A DNA stretch of 64,000 nucleotides. Source: Pseudodesulfovibrio senegalensis (GTDB lineage Bacteria > Desulfobacterota > Desulfovibrionia > Desulfovibrionales > Desulfovibrionaceae). The notes below the pieces were generated by a model. That model had not been told where the DNA came from, made no database searches, and was given only the letters and a program-made list of their open reading frames with translations. Shown one piece after another: positions 30,263 to 39,184 of the stretch. Position numbers and translations under genes: made by a program. How positions within the stretch are numbered: the first letter of the stretch is position 1; each line of letters opens with the position of its first letter. The stretch spans positions 62,001-126,000 of the forward strand of contig NZ_WAIE01000006.1 in assembly GCF_008830225.1 (NCBI RefSeq), in the 5' to 3' direction.

Positions 30263-30940
30263 ATGAACATGTTGACCGTGGCCGACATAGCCAAACAGAC
30301 ACGTATTCCCGCGCCCACGGCGCGGCGGTACGCTTCCCTGTTCAAGGATTTTCTGGACGGACGCAAGGTGGGGCGGGTTACCCGCTACCCCGAGTCGTCC
30401 GTGGTGGTCTTCGAACGCATATCCGCCTTGTATGCCGAGGGGCGCGTCACCAACGAGATCGAGGAAATCCTGCATTCCGAAATGAGCCGCACCATTGACG
30501 TGGACCATGTGGCCCCGGTTGCGCAGGCGGACATGACCTCCGAACTGGCGGGCGTGTTCAAGGGCATGATGGGCAAGGTGGCCGACTGCATGGAGGTCAT
30601 TGCTGACCAGAAGTCCATGATCGAACGGCAGAACGAAGACATACAGCGGCTCAAGACCGCCTTCGTGATGCTGGCGCGCAGCCAGAAGAAGCTCAAGGAG
30701 CTGCCTCAGTCGTCCGGCGTGGGGGCCGTGGCCGAGGAGCTGGTGAGCAAGACGCGCGAACTGGAGCAGAAGGATGTCGAACTCGAGGAGATGGCGCTCG
30801 GCCTCTCTTTTGACACCTCGGACATCAAGGTCAAGCTCCAGATTCTGGAAAACGAGTTGGTCCGGCTCAGAAAGGACCGCCGCGAGATGGAAAAGTATCT
30901 TCAGGACAAGATCGAGCGGCTCAAGGAAACAGCCAAATAG
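30263..30940 (+). CDS. MerR-like HTH protein with long coiled coil
   Basis: About 225 residues. Residues 1-60 (TVADIAKQTRIPAPTARRYA, then SSVVVFERISALYAEG) form a MerR-type helix-turn-helix of the kind that reads DNA by itself or via multimers. The remainder is strongly heptad-like and charged (QKSMIERQNEDIQRLKTAF, KVKLQILENELVRLRKDRRE), predicting a long coiled coil. There is no effector-binding domain. The architecture and the nearby parS-like site recall RacA, which bridges origin DNA to the cell pole in Bacillus; homology is not shown. The start is ATG 30263 or 30269; neither has a ribosome site. The lipoprotein gene follows 18 bases later. Confidence 0.72.
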   Translation: MNMLTVADIAKQTRIPAPTARRYASLFKDFLDGRKVGRVTRYPESSVVVFERISALYAEGRVTNEIEEILHSEMSRTIDVDHVAPVAQADMTSELAGVFKGMMGKVADCMEVIADQKSMIERQNEDIQRLKTAFVMLARSQKKLKELPQSSGVGAVAEELVSKTRELEQKDVELEEMALGLSFDTSDIKVKLQILENELVRLRKDRREMEKYLQDKIERLKETAK

Positions 30941-30958
30941 CCTTTCAGGAGGGTTCCC

Positions 30959-31429
30959 ATGCGATTTTTCTTTCACTTCGGTGCAGTGGTCTGCCTGTGT
31001 TTCGTCCTTGGTGCGTGCACGGCTTCCACAACTTCCACCAGCACGGACCAGCCCGTGGATTCCTCTGCGCAAAATTACGAAGACCTGAACTATTACTATG
31101 AGTTCGACGATATTCTTATTCCCAAGGAACTGGATTTTCAGTCCGACGATTCCTACACCCTGGACAACCGCAAGTTCCGCGTGGGCATCATGAAATTCAC
31201 CGGTCGCGTGGAGATTCCCGACCTGCTGCAGTTCTTCCTGAACAACATGGCCAAGGACAACTGGGAAAAGATCGCCGCGGTCAAGGGCAAGACCTCCATC
31301 CTTTCTTTTGAAAAATTCAATAAAAGCTGCGTGATTCAGGTGGAAGACACCTTTGCGCGCGACACCGTGACCATCATTGCCGTGGAGACCAAGGACGGCT
31401 CCGGCAGCGAGACCGATCTGGCAAAATAG
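30959..31429 (+). CDS. Predicted outer-envelope lipoprotein, unknown function
   Basis: A 156-residue protein with signal MRFFFHFGAVVCLCFVLGAC (lipobox LGAC, cysteine about residue 20), then a Ser/Thr-rich linker and a compact acidic domain (LNYYYEFDDILIPKELDF, SILSFEKFNKSCVIQV). The AGGAGG site is well placed. No family name is certain. It lies tightly between the HTH protein and coaBC, so it may share their transcript. The domain looks alpha/beta and lacks catalytic-looking motifs. Confidence 0.7.
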   Translation: MRFFFHFGAVVCLCFVLGACTASTTSTSTDQPVDSSAQNYEDLNYYYEFDDILIPKELDFQSDDSYTLDNRKFRVGIMKFTGRVEIPDLLQFFLNNMAKDNWEKIAAVKGKTSILSFEKFNKSCVIQVEDTFARDTVTIIAVETKDGSGSETDLAK

Positions 31430-31430
31430 C

Positions 31431-32648
31431 ATGCAGGAACACTACCGGTTTGCCGGGTTCATGGGCCGGCGCGTACATCTCGGGGTCTGCGGCAGCATTG
31501 CGGCCTACAAGATGCTCGATTTCATGCGCCTGCTTCTTGGAGCAGACTGCATGGTTTCGGCCACGCTCACGGACGCGGCAACACGGTTCGTGACCCCGCT
31601 TTCCTTCGAGGCGCTGGGCGCCAATCCGGTCTACGGCTCCATGTTCAACGCCAAGGCTTCGGACCCGTTCGGGCATCTGGAGCCGGGCGAGATCGCGGAC
31701 GCCATGGTCATTGCCCCGGCAACCGCTTCCACCATGGCCCGGCTGGCCAACGGCCTTGCCGACGACATGCTTTCCTGCCAGGCGCTGGCCTTTGACGGTC
31801 CGGTCATCGTGGCCCCGGCCATGAATCCGCGCATGTGGAAGGCCCCGGCCACGCAGCGCAACTGGGCTGCCATCAAGGAGCTGGGCTTCATCCCGGTTGA
31901 GCCGGATTCCGGGCTTGTGGCCTGCGGCGAAACCGGCACGGGCCGCTTTGCCGAATACATCGAGCTTTTGCCGGTTGTGCTCAAGGCCATATCCCCGCAG
32001 GACATGGCCGGTAAAAAGGTCATGGTTACGCTCGGTCCCACGCGCGAGCCATGGGACGCGGTTCGCTTTTGGTCCAACCCGTCCAGCGGCACCATGGGCG
32101 CGTGCATGGCCGTTGCCGCGTGGCTGCGCGGCGCGGACGTGACCGTTGTCAGCGGTCCGGTTTCCCTTGATTTTCATTCCGGCATCAAGCAGGTGCGCGT
32201 ACAGACCGCACAGCAGATGTTCGACGCGGCCACGGACCTGTGGCCGGACATGGACCTGGCCTGCTGCACGGCGGCCGTGGCCGATTACCGGCCTGTTCCC
32301 CACGGTGCGGACAAGTTCAAGAAGAGTGGAGCCGACAGCGGGCTGACCGTGGAATTTAACAATAATCCCGATATATTGCGCACGCTGGGTGAGCGCAAGG
32401 CCGAAGCACAGCGGCTCATGGGCTTTGCCGCAGAAACCTCGTCCTGCCGCGAGGAAGCCGAGCGCAAGCTGGCCGCCAAGAATCTCGACCTGATCGCCTG
32501 CAACCGCATTGACCGCGAGGGTAGCGGTTTTGCGGTTACCACCAACGAAATGTTCGTGCTGGATGCGCATGGCCGCCGTGAGCAATGGCCCAATTTGAAG
32601 AAAACCGAGGTCGCGTGGCGCTTATGGGATCACCTGCTTCTAAGCTGA
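31431..32648 (+). CDS. coaBC: Bifunctional phosphopantothenoylcysteine decarboxylase/phosphopantothenate-cysteine ligase
   Basis: A 405-residue CoaBC, acting at two steps of coenzyme A synthesis. The N-terminal flavoprotein half shows VHLGVCGSIAAYK, the active-site His in FGHLEPGEIADAMVIAPATA, the PAMNPRMW substrate motif and the cysteine in ACGETGTGRFAE. The C-terminal ligase half has TLGPTREPWDAVRFWSNPSS, AVADYRP and IACNRID. The start at 31431 comes one base after the lipoprotein stop; ATG 31461 (MGRRVHLGV) is an alternative. Length is within the family range of about 400. Confidence 0.93.
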   Translation: MQEHYRFAGFMGRRVHLGVCGSIAAYKMLDFMRLLLGADCMVSATLTDAATRFVTPLSFEALGANPVYGSMFNAKASDPFGHLEPGEIADAMVIAPATASTMARLANGLADDMLSCQALAFDGPVIVAPAMNPRMWKAPATQRNWAAIKELGFIPVEPDSGLVACGETGTGRFAEYIELLPVVLKAISPQDMAGKKVMVTLGPTREPWDAVRFWSNPSSGTMGACMAVAAWLRGADVTVVSGPVSLDFHSGIKQVRVQTAQQMFDAATDLWPDMDLACCTAAVADYRPVPHGADKFKKSGADSGLTVEFNNNPDILRTLGERKAEAQRLMGFAAETSSCREEAERKLAAKNLDLIACNRIDREGSGFAVTTNEMFVLDAHGRREQWPNLKKTEVAWRLWDHLLLS

Positions 32649-33382
32649 ACATACCCGAAACACTGCGCCCGTGGCATTCCATGGGCCTTGAATTTCTGCT
32701 TTCGAGCGGTCCTGTTGTTGCGCAGCCCGTGCAGGGTGTACAACCCGGAGCAGGGCAGGGCAGCGCGTCTCCGCAGGGAACACGTCCCGCACAGCAGCCG
32801 GGTTCGCCGCAGTCCGCAAACGCGCAGAACATCCCGCCCCGTGCCGCGCCTGCGCAGTCCTCTTCCCATACGCCTACGAACACGGCACGCAACGCCGCCC
32901 CCGGCGAACTGCGCCAGCCCCCGGCCCCGAACTCTGCGCCGTTGCCCGCGCCATGGGACCGGTTTGCGTCCATGGCCAGTTCGGGTTCCCCTCGGGTTCT
33001 GCTTACCTATCCGGAGCTTGGGTTCGACCTCACTGGGCAGGCGGACAAGGCTCGCGGCCAGCTCATGCGTACGCTTCTTTCCTATTTGAAATGGCCCAAG
33101 GGCACGGCCGCGTTCTGGCCCTGCGCCCTGCCCGAGGACGGTGTTTTGCAGCCGCAATACGACATGTTCTGGCGCGGCGTGCATCATTTTGGTTGCCAGC
33201 ACGTTGTATGCTTCGGCATGCAGGCCATGCGCACTGTTGTGCCGGATTTTCCCCAAGGCACCACAACAGTGCTTCTTGAGCCGTGCGCCCTGCACCTTGC
33301 CCCGTCCGTTGCCGACCTTTCCGGCAAATTGCCGCACGAATTGCTCTTGTCGCTTGGCGATATCGCACAATTGCGCGTATAA
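32624..33382 (+). CDS. Hypothetical protein with proline/alanine/glutamine-rich linker
   Basis: About 252 residues, overlapping the coaBC end by 25 bases in another frame. A short N-terminal part (LNIPETLRPWHSMGLEFLLS) is followed by some 80 residues rich in Pro, Ala, Gln and Ser, probably disordered. A folded C-terminal domain then has RVLLTYPELGFDL, AFWPCALPEDGVL and HHFGCQHVVCFGMQAMRTVV. I do not recognise the family. The overlap with coaBC suggests translational coupling. No signal peptide or membrane segment is apparent. Confidence 0.6.
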   Translation: MGSPASKLNIPETLRPWHSMGLEFLLSSGPVVAQPVQGVQPGAGQGSASPQGTRPAQQPGSPQSANAQNIPPRAAPAQSSSHTPTNTARNAAPGELRQPPAPNSAPLPAPWDRFASMASSGSPRVLLTYPELGFDLTGQADKARGQLMRTLLSYLKWPKGTAAFWPCALPEDGVLQPQYDMFWRGVHHFGCQHVVCFGMQAMRTVVPDFPQGTTTVLLEPCALHLAPSVADLSGKLPHELLLSLGDIAQLRV

Positions 33383-33426
33383 TCGTTTCTGTTCGTTATT
33401 TCCGCTTTCCTTTTTCGGGAGGCTCT

Positions 33427-34752
33427 ATGTTTTTTGTTCACCGTTTTCTGTTGAGCTGTCTGTTGTGCCTTGCCCTGTGTGGCATGGCGGCCAGCAATGC
33501 CGTGGCCGTGCCCATGAGCGTTCTTCGTGTCGATGTTTCCGGTCCCATCAGCCCGGCGCAGGACGAGATGCTCACCGCAGCCGTTGCCCAATGCGAACGC
33601 ATCGGCTGTTCCATGCTGCTCATTGTGCTGGATACGCCCGGCGGTCTGGGCGAGTCCATGCGCAACATGGTCAAGGCCATGCTCAATGCCCCGGTTCCGG
33701 TAGCCGTTTGGGTCGGTCCGTCCGGGGCCCGGGCCGCATCGGCCGGCGTGTTTCTTGTTGCTGCGTCTACAGTGGCGGGCATGGCTCCGCAGACCACCAT
33801 GGGTGCGGCGTCGCCGGTGGGCCTTGGCGGGGGCGACATAGAAAAGACCATGGCAGCCAAGGTGCGAGCCGATTTTCTGAGTCTTGTGCGCGGGGTGGCC
33901 GGGGCACGGGACCGCAACGCCACCTGGTATGCCGAGGCCGTGGACAAGGCCAGTTCCGTGACCGCAGCCGAAGCCTTGGAACTGGGTGCCGTGGAATATG
34001 TTTCCGGCTCTGCAACCACGTTCTTGCAGTCTGTTGGAGTTCGCGGTGTGGACTTCAAGGATCAGACAATCCGTTTTTCTCCCAATGATATTGTGGTGCA
34101 TGAATATGATCCGGGCGTTCGCTATCGGTTGCTGTCCTGGCTGCTGCATCCGCAGATTGCCTATATGCTGCTGCTGGCCGGAATGCTCGGGCTGTTCGTT
34201 GAGCTGACCCATCCGGGTGTGATTTTACCGGGCGTGCTGGGAACCCTTGGACTGCTGCTCGGGTTGTATGCGCTTTCCGTGCTGCCCACCAATGCCGCCG
34301 GTCTGCTGCTGATTTTGTTCGGGCTCGTGCTTTTCGGTCTGGAAATCAAGATTGTCAGTTTCGGGTTGCTTGCCCTTGGCGGTGCCGCCGCGCTTTTCGT
34401 TGGGTCACTGATCCTGTTCCGCGACGAGTTCGGATATGTATACATACCCTTGAGCACGGTTATTCCGGTGGTGCTTTTTTTCTGCTCGGTTGCTGGCGGT
34501 TTGGTTTTTTTGGTCATACGTTCCCAGCGCCGGGAAAGGGCGGCCGGATTGCAGGCCATGATCGGACTTGTGGGAACCGTTCGCAAATGGAAAGGGAATC
34601 GTGGCACCATTTCGGTGCGAGGCGAAATTTGGGCCGCAATGGACCTGCAGAGCGATTTTCCCCTTTCCCGCGATGATGAGGTTGAAATTGTGGATGTGCG
34701 TGGCTTGACGCTCGAAATACGGGCTTTACCTCCAAAACCGTTGAAGCTCTAG
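33427..34752 (+). CDS. NfeD-family membrane serine protease (ClpP-class)
   Basis: A 441-residue long NfeD protein. Signal peptide about 1-26 (ending SNAVA), then a ClpP-like domain with [18 protein letters not shown] and [18 protein letters not shown], where Ser105 corresponds to the nucleophile of the archaeal 1510-N protease. Four or five membrane helices at about 230-355 ([20 protein letters not shown] and on) precede a C-terminal NfeD beta-barrel ([20 protein letters not shown]). GGGAGG is upstream of the ATG. The adjacent slipin is the usual partner and presumed substrate, implying a membrane-raft quality-control role. Confidence 0.9.
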   Translation: MFFVHRFLLSCLLCLALCGMAASNAVAVPMSVLRVDVSGPISPAQDEMLTAAVAQCERIGCSMLLIVLDTPGGLGESMRNMVKAMLNAPVPVAVWVGPSGARAASAGVFLVAASTVAGMAPQTTMGAASPVGLGGGDIEKTMAAKVRADFLSLVRGVAGARDRNATWYAEAVDKASSVTAAEALELGAVEYVSGSATTFLQSVGVRGVDFKDQTIRFSPNDIVVHEYDPGVRYRLLSWLLHPQIAYMLLLAGMLGLFVELTHPGVILPGVLGTLGLLLGLYALSVLPTNAAGLLLILFGLVLFGLEIKIVSFGLLALGGAAALFVGSLILFRDEFGYVYIPLSTVIPVVLFFCSVAGGLVFLVIRSQRRERAAGLQAMIGLVGTVRKWKGNRGTISVRGEIWAAMDLQSDFPLSRDDEVEIVDVRGLTLEIRALPPKPLKL

Positions 34753-34778
34753 GGCTAACGCTCGAAAAGGAGTATCCG

Positions 34779-35570
34779 ATGTTTACGTATCTGCCCATTT
34801 TGGCCCTGGTCGTGTTGTTTTTGGCTGCTGCGCTCAAGGTTCTCAATGAATATGAACGCGGTGTTATTTTTCGCCTCGGTCGTGTGATCGAGGCCAAGGG
34901 GCCGGGGTTGATTATCCTCATCCCTGTTATTGATCGCATGGTAAAGGTCTCCATGCGGGTGCTGACCCTGGACGTGCCCAATCAGGACGTCATCACCAAG
35001 GACAATGTCAGCGTGAGCGTCAATGCCGTTGTCTATTTCCGCGTCGTTGATCCTGTCCGTTCCATACTTGAGGTGGAGGATTACATGTACGCCACTTCGC
35101 AGCTTGCGCAAACGACCCTTCGTAGCGTATGTGGTGGCGTTGAATTGGACGAACTGCTTTCCCACCGCGACAAGGTCAACGATCAGATTCAGTCGATTCT
35201 TGACGAGCACACCGACCCGTGGGGCATCAAGGTTTCCACGGTGGAGGTCAAATACATCGACCTGCCGCAGGAAATGCAGCGAGCCATGGCCAAGCAGGCC
35301 GAGGCCGAACGAGAGAGAAGGGCAAAGGTCATCGGAGCCGAGGGTGAGTATCAGGCTGCGGACCGTCTGACGGAAGCCGCCAAGATCATCAGTGCCTACC
35401 CGCAGGCTTTGCAACTTCGCTATTTGCAGACCATGCGCGAAATGAGTGCGGAAAGTGCTGCCAGCACCATCATTCCCATTCCGCTCGACTTCGTGACATT
35501 GTTGCAGAGCATGTCCGGAAACACCGCCGCCGGAAATGCCATAACCAAAAAGGACACCGACAACACATGA
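34779..35570 (+). CDS. Slipin/stomatin-like SPFH-domain membrane protein
   Basis: A 263-residue protein: one N-terminal membrane hairpin ([18 protein letters not shown]), the SPFH domain ([40 protein letters not shown]) and a C-terminal coiled coil ([20 protein letters not shown]). It is the companion of the NfeD protease 26 bases upstream, as is common in bacteria and archaea. It should form oligomeric scaffolds in the inner membrane. AAGGAG lies upstream of the ATG. The stop overlaps the next start (ATGA). Confidence 0.92.
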   Translation: MFTYLPILALVVLFLAAALKVLNEYERGVIFRLGRVIEAKGPGLIILIPVIDRMVKVSMRVLTLDVPNQDVITKDNVSVSVNAVVYFRVVDPVRSILEVEDYMYATSQLAQTTLRSVCGGVELDELLSHRDKVNDQIQSILDEHTDPWGIKVSTVEVKYIDLPQEMQRAMAKQAEAERERRAKVIGAEGEYQAADRLTEAAKIISAYPQALQLRYLQTMREMSAESAASTIIPIPLDFVTLLQSMSGNTAAGNAITKKDTDNT

Positions 35571-36571
35571 AGATTCTTGTTACCGGCGCTGCCGGATTCA
35601 TCGGATTTCATCTTTCCCGCCGCTTTCTGGCCATGGGCCATGAGGTTGTGGGTCTTGATATCGTCAATGACTACTACGACCAGAACCTCAAGTGGGACCG
35701 CCTGAAGATTCTTCAGGAGTCGTCTTCCTTCCGGCACGCGCAGATCGACATGGTGGACACCGCTGCCATGGAAAAGCTTTTTGCCGAGGAAAAGTTCACC
35801 CATGTGGTCAACCTGGCTGCGCAGGCCGGTGTTCGTTACAGCATCGAAGATCCGCGTGCGTACATTGATTCCAACATCATCGGTTTTTTGAATATCCTTG
35901 AAGGCTGCCGCCATAACAAGGTGGAGCATCTTGTTTATGCCTCGTCCAGCTCGGTCTACGGCATGAATACCAACATGCCGCTTTCCACCCACGAGGCCGT
36001 GGATCATCCCATGAGCCTGTACGCGGCCACCAAGAAATCCAATGAGATGATGGCGCATTCGTACAGCAATTTGTATGACCTGCCCACCACAGGGCTTCGT
36101 TTCTTTACGGTGTATGGTCCGTGGGGCAGGCCGGACATGGCGCTTTTCCTGTTCACCAAGAACATCATCGAGGAAAAGCCCATCAACGTGTTCAACTACG
36201 GCAAGATGCGCCGTGACTTCACCTATATTGATGACATTATCGAAGGCGTTGTGCGTGTGACCGAGAACACGGCTGCACCCAACCCCGAATGGGACGGAGC
36301 CAATCCGGACCCGGCCACCAGCCCGGTGCCGTACCGCATCTACAACATCGGCAACAATTCCGTGGTGGAACTTTCACGCTACATCGAGGTCATCGAGGAG
36401 CAGATCGGCAAGAAGGCCATCATCAATTACATGCCCATGCAGCCGGGCGACGTGCCTGCCACCGAGGCAGACGTTTCCGACCTTGTGGCCGATGTGGACT
36501 TCAAGCCCGACACCACCATCGAACACGGCATTGCCAAGTTTGTGGAGTGGTACAAAGAGTATTACTGCTAG
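35567..36571 (+). CDS. UDP-glucuronate 4-epimerase-type NAD-dependent epimerase
   Basis: A 334-residue short-chain dehydrogenase. The NAD motif GAAGFIGFH is at the N-terminus, [20 protein letters not shown] follows, and the catalytic Tyr/Lys are in [30 protein letters not shown] with the preceding SSSSVYG is typical of bacterial UDP-glucuronate 4-epimerases (LpsL/GAE type), which make UDP-galacturonate for lipopolysaccharide or capsule. The start overlaps the slipin stop. A terminator follows. The substrate is inferred from motif similarity. Confidence 0.88.
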   Translation: MKILVTGAAGFIGFHLSRRFLAMGHEVVGLDIVNDYYDQNLKWDRLKILQESSSFRHAQIDMVDTAAMEKLFAEEKFTHVVNLAAQAGVRYSIEDPRAYIDSNIIGFLNILEGCRHNKVEHLVYASSSSVYGMNTNMPLSTHEAVDHPMSLYAATKKSNEMMAHSYSNLYDLPTTGLRFFTVYGPWGRPDMALFLFTKNIIEEKPINVFNYGKMRRDFTYIDDIIEGVVRVTENTAAPNPEWDGANPDPATSPVPYRIYNIGNNSVVELSRYIEVIEEQIGKKAIINYMPMQPGDVPATEADVSDLVADVDFKPDTTIEHGIAKFVEWYKEYYC

Positions 36572-36582
36572 CGTTCACCATT

Positions 36583-36613
36583 GCCCCCGGCCGAGGTCGG
36601 GGGCTTTTTTTTT
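36583..36613 (+). terminator. Terminator after the epimerase gene
   Basis: GCCCCCG/CGGGGGC stem with an 8-base loop, followed by nine T residues. It closes the transcription unit before parA. Confidence 0.85.
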
Positions 36614-36693
36614 GTCTTTTTACGTCCCCCCTGCCAGCTTGCCCTTGCCATGAACCTGCATTCGTTCTACTGAAATTAATCGCCCCTTGTTGG

Positions 36694-36709
36694 TGTTTCA
36701 CGTGAAACA
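36694..36709 (+). promoter_or_regulatory. parS: parS site 1
   Basis: A perfect TGTTTCACGTGAAACA, the palindromic centromere-like site bound by ParB in most bacteria. It lies 92 bases upstream of the parA start and 36 bases (start to start) from the second copy. Confidence 0.93.
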
Positions 36710-36729
36710 TTTATGATCAAGGGGGTGGG

Positions 36730-36745
36730 TGTTTCACGTGAAACA
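36730..36745 (+). promoter_or_regulatory. parS: parS site 2
   Basis: A second perfect TGTTTCACGTGAAACA, 40 bases before the parA start. Its location in the parA leader means bound ParB could also influence parA transcription. Confidence 0.93.
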
Positions 36746-36785
36746 CCGTGATGGTGATGATGATAATCTTCGGGGGACAAGTTCT

Positions 36786-37568
36786 GTGGCCAGAAGAATC
36801 GTGATTGCAAACCAGAAGGGCGGCGTGGGCAAAACCACCACGGCCGTGAATCTGGCAGCCTCGTTGGCTGTGATGGAAAAGAATGTGCTCATCGTGGACT
36901 GCGACCCGCAGGGAAACGCCTCCAGCGGACTCGGGTTTTATCCTGGAGACAAGCGGGAAAACATCTATTCCGTTCTGTTTTCGCCCAAGGACGCCAGAAA
37001 GGCCATCTATGACACCGGCATCCCGTTCATGCATATTTTACCCGGCACGCAGGACCTCGTGGGCGCGGAAATCGAGCTTGTGGATAAGTTCGGCCGGGAG
37101 TTCTACATCAAGGAGCTGCTGGAAGAGGTGGACGCGGAATATGACTTCATCATCATAGACTGCCCGCCGTCTCTCGGGTTGCTGACCGTCAACGCTCTCT
37201 GTGCCGCCACGGAACTGCTGGTGCCGTTGCAGTGTGAGTATTACGCCTTGGAGGGCATTGCGCAGTTGCTCATGACATACGAGCTGGTGCGTAAGCGGCT
37301 GAATCCGGATCTGGATGTGCTGGGCGTGGTGCTGACCATGTATGATTCCAGAAATCGTCTTTCCTGGCAGGTCAAGAATGAGGTGCGCAAAGCCTTTCCT
37401 CAGCATCTTTTCGAGGTGATCATTCCCAGGAATGTTCGCCTTTCCGAGGCGCCGAGCTTTGGCAAACCCGTGATCAACTATGACGTGAAGTCGCGCGGGG
37501 CGGAGGCGTATCTGGCCTTGGCACAGGAAGTCGTGCGCAGCCATACCGCAGGCAAGGAAAACAAATAG
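36786..37568 (+). CDS. parA: Chromosome partitioning ATPase ParA (Soj)
   Basis: A 260-residue ParA. RRIVIANQKGGVGKTTTAVN is the deviant Walker A motif (KGGVGKTT). DCDPQGNASSGLG is the A' motif and FIIIDCPPSLGLLTVNAL the Walker B region. The chosen start is GTG 36786 with GGGGGA eight bases upstream; an earlier in-frame GTG would lie inside parS site 2. With ParB and parS it segregates the replicated origin region. There is no N-terminal HTH, so it is the chromosomal (Soj) type rather than the plasmid P1 type. Confidence 0.95.
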   Translation: MARRIVIANQKGGVGKTTTAVNLAASLAVMEKNVLIVDCDPQGNASSGLGFYPGDKRENIYSVLFSPKDARKAIYDTGIPFMHILPGTQDLVGAEIELVDKFGREFYIKELLEEVDAEYDFIIIDCPPSLGLLTVNALCAATELLVPLQCEYYALEGIAQLLMTYELVRKRLNPDLDVLGVVLTMYDSRNRLSWQVKNEVRKAFPQHLFEVIIPRNVRLSEAPSFGKPVINYDVKSRGAEAYLALAQEVVRSHTAGKENK

Positions 37569-37586
37569 GCCGCCCGAAGGCGGCCT
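37567..37586 (-). terminator. Hairpin between parA and the antisense zinc-ribbon gene
   Basis: AGGCCGCC/GGCGGCCT stem at the parA stop. Read on the minus strand the loop is TTCG and ATTTGTTTT follows, so it most likely ends the leftward zinc-ribbon gene; it may also slow rightward transcription. No strong T-run is present on either side. Confidence 0.5.
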
Positions 37587-37624
37587 GTAATGCTGTCGTG
37601 ATCGCCGTGATCGGCAGGGGCAGG

Positions 37625-38044
37625 CTAGTATCTGCCTTCCTTGCGCTGATTCTTTTCCTGATAGGGAACGGTTTCCGAGGTGATCTCGTCCTTGAAATGC
37701 TTTTTTACGATCTTTGACTGGCACTGTTGGCAGGCAAAGGAGACCAGACCGGCAAGGTTCGCGGAACTGAGCCTGAATTTCCGGGGGTCGTCCTGCTGCC
37801 AGTTTTCCGTGCGTGCGCCGCAGGTTTCGCAATGGACGTCCATGTCCACGGGGTAGGGGAAGTCCCAATACTCCTTGAGCATCTCCCAGTCGGCCAGCGG
37901 CTCGGGACGCAGTTCCGGCTTGGGCTTGATGTCCAGCAGCTTGTGCACGTGGGGTTTGGCCGCAGCCCATGCGTCGGCAGAAAGCAGGCACCCGATCAGG
38001 TTGCCGTCCTTGTCGAAGAGTTCGGTGATGTGGTCATTGCTCAT
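37625..38044 (-). CDS. Conserved hypothetical protein with two CxxC pairs
   Basis: A 139-residue protein opening MSNDHITELFDKDGNLIGCL. Central CETCG and CQQCQ pairs, about 37 residues apart, look like a zinc ribbon. The C-terminus is basic (KIVKKHFKDE, EKNQRKEGRY). The start at 38044 has AGGA five bases upstream; the reading to 38119 is unlikely. It lies antisense between parA and parB, an unusual place, and diverges from parB with a 95-bp gap. Function unknown. It could be a nucleic-acid-binding protein, but nothing in the sequence shows this. Confidence 0.72.
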   Translation of the reverse strand: MSNDHITELFDKDGNLIGCLLSADAWAAAKPHVHKLLDIKPKPELRPEPLADWEMLKEYWDFPYPVDMDVHCETCGARTENWQQDDPRKFRLSSANLAGLVSFACQQCQSKIVKKHFKDEITSETVPYQEKNQRKEGRY

Positions 38045-38139
38045 GTTGGTCCTCGCAACGTTTTGGTTGCAGGGGTTATAGGCATTTACCGGGCGTGGGG
38101 CAAGAAGCGATTGCTGCAAACAAAGAATGAGGAACGAAT

Positions 38140-39054
38140 ATGTCGATGAACAAGGGTCTTGGCCGTGGATTGGACGCTCTTTTGGGCGGCGTTCGCGAGG
38201 AAGAGGAACAGGGGCTGGACGCCTCCAGCGTCCGCCTGATCAAGGTAGATGCCATCATCCCCAACCCGCACCAGCCGCGCCGTGAATTCGATGCGGCGGC
38301 TCTGGAGGATTTGTCTTCTTCCATTCGGGCGCAGGGCGTGTTGCAGCCGGTGCTGGTTCGTCCTGTTTCGGCAGACCGTTTTGAGCTGGTGGCCGGTGAG
38401 CGCCGCCTGCGGGCATCCAAACTGGCCGGGTTGCAAGAGATCCCCTCACTTGTGCGGGAAATGACCGATCAGGAAAGTCTGGCCATTGCCTTGATAGAAA
38501 ACCTGCAGCGTGAAGACCTGAACCCTGTTGAAGAAGCACTGGGCTACCAGCAGCTGCAGCAACAGTTCGGGTTGAGCCAGGAAGAACTTTCACGGCAGGT
38601 GGGCAAGAGCCGTTCGGCCGTTGCCAACGCCCTTCGGCTGCTGAACCTGCCCGCCGACGTGCAGAAGAACATACAGACGGGCGTCGTCAGTGCGGGGCAT
38701 GGCCGTGCGCTCATGAGCATCACCGACCCCGAACCGCAGGCCGAACTGCACGCCCGCGTGGTGGAAAACGGCTTGACCGTTCGTCAGGCCGAGGCGCAGG
38801 CTTCCTTTTGGAAGCAGAATGGCCGACTCCCGGGAGTGGAGGAAGCCATTGCTCCGGGCAAGAAAAGCTCTTCGGGCGGCAGGCAGGAGCTTGATCAGGT
38901 CATGGTGGGCCTGCAGGCTTCCCTGGTCGAACATCTGGGTGTTGCGGTCAAGGTGTCAGGATCCACGGACAAGGGTCGGATCACCCTGTCCTACAAGGAC
39001 GGAGAAGAATTGCAGGCGTTGTTGGATTCTTTTGGGGTTGATTTTCCGCAATAG
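38140..39054 (+). CDS. parB: Chromosome partitioning protein ParB (Spo0J)
   Basis: A 304-residue ParB. The N-terminus NKGLGRGLDALLG is the ParA-activating peptide. The CTP-binding part has NPHQPRREFD, VAGERRLRASKLAG (GERRxRA motif) and ALIENLQREDLNPVEEALGY. The helix-turn-helix LSQEELSRQVGKSRSAVANA binds parS. The C-terminal dimer domain starts near residue 250. GAGGAA precedes the ATG. As a CTP-dependent clamp it loads at parS and slides on neighbouring DNA. It is separated from parA by an antisense gene and so must have its own promoter in the 38045-38139 gap. Confidence 0.96.
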   Translation: MSMNKGLGRGLDALLGGVREEEEQGLDASSVRLIKVDAIIPNPHQPRREFDAAALEDLSSSIRAQGVLQPVLVRPVSADRFELVAGERRLRASKLAGLQEIPSLVREMTDQESLAIALIENLQREDLNPVEEALGYQQLQQQFGLSQEELSRQVGKSRSAVANALRLLNLPADVQKNIQTGVVSAGHGRALMSITDPEPQAELHARVVENGLTVRQAEAQASFWKQNGRLPGVEEAIAPGKKSSSGGRQELDQVMVGLQASLVEHLGVAVKVSGSTDKGRITLSYKDGEELQALLDSFGVDFPQ

Positions 39055-39184
39055 CAAACCCGTGGCCGGGCTGGCTCATTCGGTCTGGATGCGTGATCAT
39101 GTCAGGAGCCATCATGCCTGTTCATGAGACTCTCGGACAGTGATCATGAGATAAAAAGCATTGTTTTGAAAGAAAGATTACAAA

